From Rotaria sp. Silwood1 (taxonomy: Eukaryota; Rotifera; Eurotatoria; Philodinida; Philodinidae): a stretch of DNA of 64,000 bases. The position numbers and the translations under genes are program-made. Positions 55,001 to 64,000 of the stretch are shown piece by piece. Below the pieces are notes generated by a model. That model did no database searches, was not told the DNA's origin, and worked only from the letters and a program-made list of their open reading frames with translations. Numbering within the stretch: the stretch's first letter is position 1; every line of letters begins with the position of its first letter. The stretch is from assembly GCA_905250075.1 (NCBI GenBank), contig CAJNOP010000017.1:2528770-2592769 (forward strand), in the 5' to 3' direction.

Positions 55001-58000
55001 TCTTTTGGAGAGTTCTTTTTTTCCATTCTTTCTTTGATCACAATCATACTCTTGCCTGTTGTCTGTTGTGCTTATGCCTAATCAGCTTTGCGTGTTTCTG
55101 CTTAGTATGATCTGCAGATTCACTGCCTGAAGTGTAGTTTTACTATTCGTCTGTTTTGTTTTTGTTCTGTTAGTATACGACTTGATCGACATCTCTTATT
55201 GGCATGAATATTTCTTTCAAGAAACCTGATTTTGAGAGTGCTTTTGAGGACAACTATTAACATATGATCCGATATGGATTCATTCAAATCGAAGAAAGAG
55301 AAGTGCTCTTATCAGAAATTTTTCTTTGATTACGGAACATTGCATGCACTCAAACTTCGGAGAGCAGAATATTTATCACATGCTAGAATCGTACGTGGTC
55401 TAGTTCACACTAGACAATTTTTGATTACATTTATTTCACAAACTTTAAAAAAAGGATGGAATATGAGCGTGGGTATATGTCGAGATAAGACTATCACCTA
55501 CATCCACACTCGACAAGCGAATTCGTGACTACAAATACTATATTTTAGTTATTTAATGTGTTTAAGGATTTGTCCAGCTAAACAGTGATCCAATTGAAAT
55601 TAAAAAAATTATATTTGAGACCAGCTTTTGAAGGTCTCTCAAATCATATATACAATTGATCGAAAAATAAAATTCACTCGTATTTTGTATTTCTGGTACC
55701 TTAAACTTGATACAATTTTTTAGTTCATATATGAGGACTCATCTAGTCTCATGAATTTGTTTATTGCTATTTTTATGAAAGCGTTTCCTATTGTACATAT
55801 TTGACATGTGATCATTTTCGTAATACATAATCAAATTTTTTGATTATTTTCGACTTTCTTCTTGCAAAGGGTGCGATACACAAAACTTATCGGTCGGCCA
55901 AAACCACTAATGCAATTTCAGACTGCCTTTCTTCGTCCTAAAATTAGTCACTTAATACTGGAATAATCTCTACTTTTGTTTATTGTTATCCTGATGAATG
56001 TTCTTTCTATTATATATATGTGGTATGTAATTACTTAAGTAACACATGATCGATGTTTTGATTATTTTGAAATATCTATTTTCATAATCAACCATGCTTA
56101 AAGTTTTTTACTGGATCAGAACTGATAGAGTAACTGTAAGTCGTCTCACATATCTAAGACTGACTAAATGATATTTGACTACTTTAGTCAAAAGCATTGA
56201 AGACCAATTAGCCAACATGTAATGAGTGGAATAGAATAGTTTGATCTTCTTGACTGTTTGTTAACAATAAGCATTGACTAGGTATTCGACAGTCGTTATT
56301 TGTTTTTGTTTTCTTTTTAGCAACATTGACAATTTTATTTTTTAAATTTTACAATCAAAATATCTGAAAAAAAAGCAAATTTACCAATTATTTCATAATT
56401 AGAGAGAAGATCAGCTAGCCGCTAACATTCAATGATCAAAAATGATCTGAAAAATAGCGTCTTTATCTTTCTAGCTGATTGTCACGCCTATGATATGTTT
56501 TAGTAAACTGAAGCTACTGGCGAAAATTGAGTTTTCTCTAAAATTTTTTGAGCAAATCTTTTTTCCGACAAAAAATGTTATACTGATTTGAAGCTTGTAA
56601 TGCATAGTCGAATAGTTTAACATCCAAGCTTCCACATATCATGCTTTTGAGAGACATTACATTCAAATCACAAAGGTTTTGCTGTCGAACAATTCACTTT
56701 TGAAAAGGGCGGAGAGAAGACAAAATCGATTCATTCAAAACTTCACTGCTTCCCCGGAAAAGTTGTGTGCGTATCGCCCATGTTGCTTACCATTAGAATT
56801 TCAAGAATTATCGAAATGAAAATGTTGAAATTTTCATATCATCCTTTGATATAAACATCAGATGACTTTTATGAATGTATATTGATCATGTTGATGATGT
56901 CTATTGTTGATAGAACATATTTCAAAGAAAATCACCCAGCTGCATAACAATATGTTTATTGACAAGTTCTACACCATTACTCATGCGCAGTTTATTCAAG
57001 ATTTAATGATCGATGATTATTATTATAAGTTACAATATCATCATTTAGATTTCTGAACAGTGAACATATCAACGACAAAACGAACCACTTTCAAACATAC
57101 ATATGATATTCTATTTACCAAATATGCTATATTATATATTAGAACACTTTTATGTAGTTATTTTCTAAGCAAAATAATCTAATACCGAATAATCGAATAA
57201 TATATTTGATCTTAATGAAATAAGGCATCAGATGAGCCACTACAAGTCAACTATAAAGATCCCATTAATACTTGCTAGCTCTAGTATTAACAAATAATCA
57301 CCTACATTAATAACTTACGGATATTCGAAAGAATTAGACTAAAATGAGCTTTTTTGAAGTCGAAAAATAGAAGCAATCAGTCTTCTCTTTCAAAATGCAG
57401 AACATATATTAAGTTACTTGATAAATGTTGAAATAAGAAAATGTCAATGGTATTCATAACATTTGTTTTATTATTAGTTCAACAGAAGTTTTTTAATAGC
57501 AACCAACATTGTCATTCAGATGTTTGCTCTTTTAAGCTGTTTATTTGAAATATTGCAAACAGAAAAGTATGTTTTATTCGCAAACATCGATTTAATAGTC
57601 TATTTTACTGAATAGGCAACAGTTGAATAAAAAGACTTTTCACTAAATCATTTTGAATGAATTTATATATTTCATAAATAGAATAGACTTATCAGAGATC
57701 TATGAAAAACAATAAAATATCTGGATGAAATTTTACATCGAGAAAAAAAGAAATTTTTAATGTTTTGTTTTACTAATGATTTCCATATTTTGAACTGTAC
57801 AATGAATATTGTTGAATAGTTTATTTTTTACATTGTACTTCTTAACCTTTGTTTGCTTAACAAAAAAGGAATAGATGTACTTCGATAATGTCTTCTTTTA
57901 CCTTTATAGAATTAATCACTGTTTACTTTTGTTTCATTCTAAGATTTTACATGATATAACAGCAATACTATAACTTTATTTCTAGTTTACACTGCATTGT

Positions 58001-59119
58001 CAAGCCATGGTCCATATGGTATTAACAATACAGTAACGTAGTCACAACTAAAACAGAGATTTATCCTATCATTCATCATTAGATGACATTGAAGATTGAA
58101 CAGGAGTTTTTCGTATAAAGTCTAATTTTTAACAAGAGAATAACTGCGAGTGATAATGCAATTAAGTTTTCTAGAGGTTTTTTAAATGACATATATAATA
58201 AACGAATTCATTTTAATCAGTTTTTTATACAAAAAGATTATCAGAGCTTTATTAGACTAGATTTTTTTGTGTGATTCGTCAATTATTTCTTTTACCTGTT
58301 TCGATAATTATTTGATCATAGATGAGGAGATTTGTACTACATAGTATAAGTGATGTGTCAACCCTTTGAAAAAAAAAAGATTATGTTAAGTCAAATATTT
58401 TTCATCTATTCGGATAGACATGATCAAGATCAGTTTTTATACTTTTGAGATCGTCTCGACAATGTTTATCTGAGACGGATTCAAATTTTAAGAGCATTTT
58501 ATTATTTTTTCTTTTCAAAATCAATTGAATAAAGAATCATATTCAATGTTGAGTTTGACAAAATATGTTGCTATCATATCATAAATATTCTGTCTGAAGA
58601 GTATGATAGAAAAGAAATGACTTTAGTGACAAAACTAAAACTTAAACCATTGGAATATACCAAAGCATTTCGAATACGACTCATTATGTAGTTTTATTCT
58701 AGTATACGAAGAAAGCATGATCAATTTGAGAAGGCAGAAAATTTTTATTGCTTCCCGAAATTTTTTTAGGGCAGGTTTTTGCTGTTCCTTCTAGTGCTGG
58801 TGTGCCGTCCATAGTAACAAAATGAAATGATTATACATTGGTTTAGTTGATCAATATTCGATATCTATTATATTTTTCTTAAAATATTTAGTCTCACTGA
58901 CTCTCTTCATTTTATAAAATGAATATAATAATCATCGATGAATTGTTTACACACATTCTTTTATTGTTACTGGTTTCATCATCATAACATGTCGAGTGCA
59001 TAACTATATGAAAAATAAATTTATTCAATAAGAAAAATTTTCTTTTGGGATGCAATTACAAAAATTCTCTCTATTGTGATTTGGGTTTCTCTTGTTTTAA
59101 TTCTAAATCATTATCACAA
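52080..59119. other. Gene desert
   Basis: Seven kilobases 5' of the sirtuin gene. Several overlapping 60-108 codon frames on both strands (53007-53906, 54676-54897, 55274-55528) lack motifs and consistent splice sites. Simple sequence: (AT)n at 52836-52857. A TGACGTCA lies at 52489-52496, about 410 bp upstream of the sirtuin ATG. I find no rRNA or tRNA gene. Confidence 0.4.
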
Positions 59120-60300
59120 TATATATGTACGTTGTATCGAAGTCACACCGGTTGACGAAATGATAACTTAGACCAAAAAATTTATCGAAGTTTTATTCAA
59201 CAAAATTCAAAAAAACTAGCAACTACTTGATGATAGGATAAACATTTTATATTTGTATAGTCAACTTTTCATTTTAAAAATGTAAATATTATTTTTCCGA
59301 ATGCATAGAAAAAAAATTGTTAACAAAAATGTATTTGTTTTTTACACTTTATATGATCATTAATTTATGCTGATGATACTAATACCTGTAACTAAAGAAA
59401 GAGATCTGTCAAGTACTATACTCTGAATTACACAGCAAAATCAAATAAGTGGAACGGCTCTCTTAATATATTTTATTCGAAGCTGTTTTGCATTTTTTGT
59501 TGTAAACTTGGTTATGTATTTTTCATTTAATTCACAACTAAAAATGAAGATAAATGAAGTTCCTTGCTTATAGTAATAACAAAGGCAAGACCATAGCAAA
59601 AAACCTAGCTTTGAGAACAAAATTCTTACGCCGACATGTGATTTTTAGTGTGGTCAAGAGATTCTATTCACTGCAAAAGGTAGAGCTGACTCCTTAAATG
59701 ACTTGAATAAATCTTCAGAATGAGGCTCTTATAAAGTCTCGAAAATAGCGTTTTAATATTCGAAGATTCTCTTACTGCTTTATTTACTACTACTATGGAA
59801 TTTTTCTGATATGTTTCTTCTTTGAGATTTGCCTCACTGCTAGAATTTATATTTGACTAATATATATGTAATACTGAGACGTGGTATTAAGAAATCCCGT
59901 TAGGCCAAATGTTTGTTTGACATAGAGTGAGTCTGACTCTGGTGAGCATGTAGCTGATATTTATATGTATTATTTTTCGTATTAATATAAATTAATGTAT
60001 TGTTTAACTCGCAGTATAATATTTTACAGATCTCTTTCTTTTAGTTACAGGTATTAGCGTCATCAGCATTAATTGATGATCATATAAAGTACAGAAAAAG
60101 AAATACACTTTTGTTAATAGTTTTTTCTATGCATTTAGAAAATAATATGTATGTTTTTAAAATGAAAAATTAACTTTACAAATATAAAATGTTTATCATA
60201 TCATGAAGTAATTGATTTTTTTTACTTTGTGGAATGAAAATAACTTCGTCGGTCGGTGTAACTTCGACACGACCTTATATAAACGTCGTGCTATCTATGA
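59120..60300. mobile_element. Long-TIR non-autonomous DNA element
   Basis: Two arms of about 290-310 bp in inverted orientation, about 59130-59440 and 59995-60290, flank a spacer of roughly 550-600 bp. The best-matching part is 59343-59409 against 60027-60092: both read AATACCTGTAACTAAA, GAAAGAGATCTGT, TTTATATGATCAT and ATGCTGATGA in the same order. Weaker matching continues outward (GATAAACATTTTATATTTGT; AATGCATAGAAAAAA; TCGAAGT-ACACCG). The spacer has no transposase-like frame. Arms differ at many sites and by small indels, so this is an old copy. Exact ends and target duplication were not resolved. Confidence 0.7.
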
Positions 60301-60545
60301 ATATCTAAGGCATTCGATAATTCGTTCAAACACACTTTTTTAACCCTTAAATTGTTGAGAAATTCATTTTAAGATTACGAAAGAAATTTTTCACTCGATG
60401 TTAAATAAAATAAATTGTTAGCGCTATTTTTCTGATTGATTATTGCAGCTTGCTGTGCTGATTGACTATTATTGTACAATATATAAAAATAATTGTTTTT
60501 TTATTTCACTATCATTTTTTGTGTTAATAGTTTGTCAAGTTTATC

Positions 60546-60904
60546 ATGTCGCCTGGTGTTCATCTTGATTTTAACAAAACCACTTTGGCAAAAGAGCAAT
60601 ACCATATTCTTCTCACATATCGTATCGACGACAACGGATATTATAGAGGTGCTTATCATATCAAGTCTTTGAAATTTAGGGACGGCGTTGATGGTTGATC
60701 ATTCGATGAAATGTGCAAGCAAGCCTATGAATCATTACAAGAAGATATGGAAGATCAAGAATATATTCCATTTGATATCAACAATATCTAACAATCAGTC
60801 ATGTTCGACTACGTCGAATGTCACACCATGGATAAGTTGGAAGCGATTCTTGAAATGAAATATATAGATGTGGATTTTGAAGCAACGAACAAAACTATTC
60901 AAAG
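60546..60904 (+). pseudogene. Gene copy with two in-frame stops
   Basis: From ATG at 60546 the frame reads MSPGVHLDFNKTTLAKEQYH, RIDDNGYYRGAYHIKSLKF, then a TGA at the likely Trp of DG-W-SFDEM, then CKQAYESLQEDMEDQEYIPF, a TAA, then MFDYVECHTMDKLEAILEMK and DVDFEATNKTIQ, ending at a GTAAG donor (60905). Frame is otherwise kept for about 120 codons and composition is clearly protein-like, acidic and Tyr-rich. It looks like a recently dead exon. Family not recognised. It starts 250 bp after the long-TIR element. Confidence 0.6.
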
Positions 60905-62961
60905 GTAAGATACTTTCATTTCTCTCAGAAAAAGTTAATGATCACAATTGAATATGGAATTATGTCAAGGTTCTAAGAAAAATCTATGAAATTTTTAGTT
61001 TATGTTGAAACTGTTTATAAACTATGAGGCTATCTGTAGAACGAATAAATGAAATCATTTCTACAATTAAATTTCGATAGTCATTCAATGACACTAGAAA
61101 GATAAGTCTATGTACCTATTGATCTCAAATAAGTTGCTTATAGATTTAGTCAATAATGATCACTTACAATACTAAAGTACACTAGCTTGACAATAAGAAT
61201 AATAAAAGCATTTTTGGCTTTTCTTTTTTTTTTCAAACTCTTCCAGGTATCTTTGATGAAATAATATAGAGAAAAAGTTTTAATATTAATGGTTTGTTTT
61301 TGTCGCTTACGGGGTTTACCAACAATTAGAAGAACAAGTAAAAAAGTAAATTATTTATCATGAGTTTTTATATAAATAATTTTTTTTATCACGATAATGA
61401 CAAAAGAGAAAAAGCTGTGATGCTATCTTTTCCATTTCTTCCATATTGCAGTCTCACTCATCAATATCCACACTGATTAAGACAATCCTGTTATTCATTT
61501 TTCCCTATTTGTTTTTTAGCATGCGAAACCCAAGTGCTGACCAAGAAAATTATTCTGTCTGAAATCTACGTGTCTAAGACGTCACCTTTTTCATAATCAT
61601 AAATCCACTTTTTCTTTTCTCATGATTCTTCTGATTTAGTCTTTTTTTGTATGTTCCTTTTCTTTTCGCATGTTGTTGAATGGATTTCATGAAAAATTTT
61701 GTACTTTCTCATGTTTCAATTTAAATAAACATCTCTCATTGTGCAATACACTTCGATGAACTTGAGTTACAAGTTTATGATCTATGAAAAAATTATTCTG
61801 ATACATGTTATATGTTACAACTGTTAATTGATATCAACTGACCAAATTTCTCTTGTTTGTTTTTCAACTAAAAGTTAAACTAGTGTGAATTGTAATTGAC
61901 AGAATACAATGGCATTTTTTACATGAAGATATATTCGATTTCTTTTACAAATCTAATCTTGACGAAGATTAATTACAAGTAAATATCTATATAAAAGAAT
62001 TACATTAATAAACAGATTAATCTTAATGGATTTTAATCTGATTATTCGTCTATTTTTTTTACATGAGACCTTGACTACCGATTGAACAGATTAAGATCGA
62101 TTAATGATTAAATTCAATTACTACCTCAATAATCGTTGATAACCAATTGGGGATCCCTGAAATGGAATTTTATTGATTAAGATTTTAATCCATTAAGAAG
62201 ACTAAAATCGATTGGCGGTGAAAAATCGAACACAATCGAAATAATCAAGAAAAAGCGATGAAGCAAATTATTTTTTTAATTGACTTATAAATTCTAATCG
62301 ATTTTAATCGAATTTTCTAAAAAGTAGGACTTCTGTCTAAAGAATGAGATTTTTACACTGGTAATCAAAAATAATCGTGTTCCTCTTAGAAAAATTTTTC
62401 ACTGAATAATTGATTATTCATTTAACATTCTGCAATTCTTGTAAGTAGATTTTACATTCTTTCCGTAGCTCGGTAATGGAGTCAATATCGGTGCCATCTG
62501 CTCTTCTCGTCTTTTATGCATTATTGGGTATAAAGGTGAAGAAAAGATACACAATCGTCAACCTAAGCCTGATATGTACCCTAGTTAGTTAAATATAATA
62601 AAAATCAATAAGAAACTAGTAATAAGAGAAATCATTAGAAATGATAGTTTAATGTCTTCTTAAAAGGACCCAAAAAATAAATAAACCCTTTTTTCGTAAA
62701 CTTTTCATGTATTTTTGTCTTATTGAAGTTTTTAAAATAAGTGTTACCCATAAAAACATTCATATTATCGATAATACGCAATAGTTCATTACATTCTTTT
62801 CTTGAATACTTATAGACAGACAAACGAAAAAAACACACACATAAGCAGAATAAATATTCATGATTGGATGTGACACTATATGTGGTCTTATATTAATTTA
62901 GACGGTCATAAAAATTATGTATACAATAAAAATAAAAAGACATTTAGAAACAAATATGCGT
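60905..62961. other. Intergenic region before LRRC57
   Basis: No supported exon. It contains the AATC-rich block at about 61960-62400 and, at 62635-62838, a 67-codon minus frame without motif in the 3' flank of LRRC57. Confidence 0.4.
61960..62403. repeat. AATC/GATT-rich degenerate block, second copy
   Basis: Dense TTAATC, AATCGATT and GATTTTAATC words on both strands, like 48906-49930. The block ends at AAAAATTTTTCACT, the reverse complement of the AGTGAAAAATTTTT that opens the first block. Confidence 0.4.
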
Positions 62962-63574
62962 CTATTCAAGCTTTCGTCGACTAGCCGTAAAACGTTGCAT
63001 ATACTAAAAAAAGAAATAAAAATAATTTAGAAATTTTTGTTTTTGTGTTGATAATATCATTACTTGTTCATATCCTTCTTTTCCTTGAAAAGCTTTTTCA
63101 TCAAATCGATTTCCATCATATGAAAGTAATGATAAATTTGAATCAGCTAATAAATTAACTGGAATACTATCCAAATCGAGATTATTTCTATCAAGACGTA
63201 ATGTTTTTAAACGAGGACAAAGACGAATATTGTTCGAGATTTTAATTATCTAAAAGTAATGCATAAATATTGAATAAAATTTATGAAAAAAAAACTTTAT
63301 CTTACTCGATTATCATTAAGATTTAATTCATCAACTTGCAATGTTTGAATTTGATCTGGTATTTGTGTTATTTGATTTGACGATAGATCAAGTAATTGTA
63401 AATTAGGTAATTTAAGTATTGATTCAGGAATAGTTGTAAAACGATTATTTGATATGATTAATTGTCTTAAACTACTTAAGTTAGCAAATGATGATGGTAA
63501 TGAACGAAGTTGATTTTGACCTAATTGAATATTTTCAAGTTTTTTCAATTGGCCAAAACAATCAGGTAATTGAG
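62962..63574 (-). CDS. LRRC57: Leucine-rich repeat protein LRRC57, 3' part
   Basis: Cytoplasmic LRR protein, function unclear in any animal. Three exons seen: 63306-63574, 63064-63249, 62962-63003 (stop 62962-62964). The 5' exons lie beyond the window, as the intron from 63575 reaches the edge. Repeats in order: LPDCFGQLKKLENIQLGQNQ, LRSLPSSFANLSSLRQLIIS, FTTIPESILKLPNLQLLDLS, ITQIPDQIQTLQVDELNLND, then ISNNIRLCPRLKTLRLDRNN. The C-terminal tail DGNRFDEKAFQGKEGYEQYM, QRFTASRRKLE matches the LRRC57-specific end (family EGYDKYMERFTATKKK), which separates it from generic LRR proteins. Confidence 0.92.
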
Positions 63575-64000
63575 CTAATACGAGAAAAAAAAAGACAACT
63601 TCAATATAAGTAAACCGAAATTGACGAAAAAAGTAATGAAAATTTTCAAATAATAAACTCGTTGTTACTTAAGTCAAAGTTTGAATATCGAAAATTAAAT
63701 CTAGTTTACGAATATTAATTGAACTTGTATATAAAGAATAAGTTTGAACTGATTATATAAATTGTAACATAGTCGATATCAGATTATAAGAGGAATATGA
63801 ACTTTTCAATCTTGAAAAACTACTGTCTTCTTTTACTTTAGGATCATGTTTAGCCTTCTGTATGAAGGATTACTGTTATGTAGGTTCTGGTCGAATAAAA
63901 ACAGATTGATGAACAATTCATTAGTGATCAATCTAATCGATAATATATTAGAAGAATCCATGAAAATATGAATAAATTAACAAAAGTTCATATCAATAAA
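63575..64000 (-). other. LRRC57 intron reaching the window edge
   Basis: At least 426 bp of non-coding AT-rich sequence between the first visible LRRC57 exon and the window end. No upstream LRR exon is seen, so this intron is longer than usual for the window. Confidence 0.5.

Overview
The window is animal nuclear DNA: AT-rich, with many GT-AG introns of about 48-75 bp, no bacterial operon signals, and exons that translate into clear metazoan orthologues. Compact introns, relics of extra gene copies, and start codons sitting just after splice-acceptor-like sites fit a bdelloid rotifer (Adineta/Rotaria type). That assignment is an inference; another small-intron spiralian is possible.

Layout. 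1-930 (-): 5' part of a MELK-type kinase with a 2-base frameshift. 6053-8969 (+): complete 17-exon glutamate-cysteine ligase catalytic subunit (GCLC). 8970-17374: gene-poor, with fold-back repeats and decayed gene pieces. 17375-29241: four head-to-tail minus-strand genes in the order DENND6, an unrecognised 102-residue protein, an ATMIN/ASCIZ orthologue and PNKP. Their gaps are short (about 200, 35-50 and 143 bp), so this is a candidate polycistronic unit. 31864-33665 (-): CREB/CREM-type bZIP factor with a consensus CRE upstream. 35927-45635 (-): 19-exon PTPRN (IA-2/phogrin) receptor pseudophosphatase. 47890-48905 (-): dead LINE reverse transcriptase. 50912-52079 (-): SIRT6/7-like sirtuin. 52080-62961: gene desert with a long-TIR element and a broken gene. 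62962-63574 (-): 3' part of LRRC57, running off the window.

Functional links. PNKP (DNA end processing) and ATMIN (ATM cofactor, LC8 transcription factor) are adjacent and probably co-transcribed. PTPRN and CREB are neighbours with roles in dense-core secretion and cAMP signalling in other animals. GCLC makes glutathione. Exon boundaries were read by eye from reading frame and GT/AG sites. Exon lengths keep frame for every complete gene, but single boundaries may be off by a few bases.
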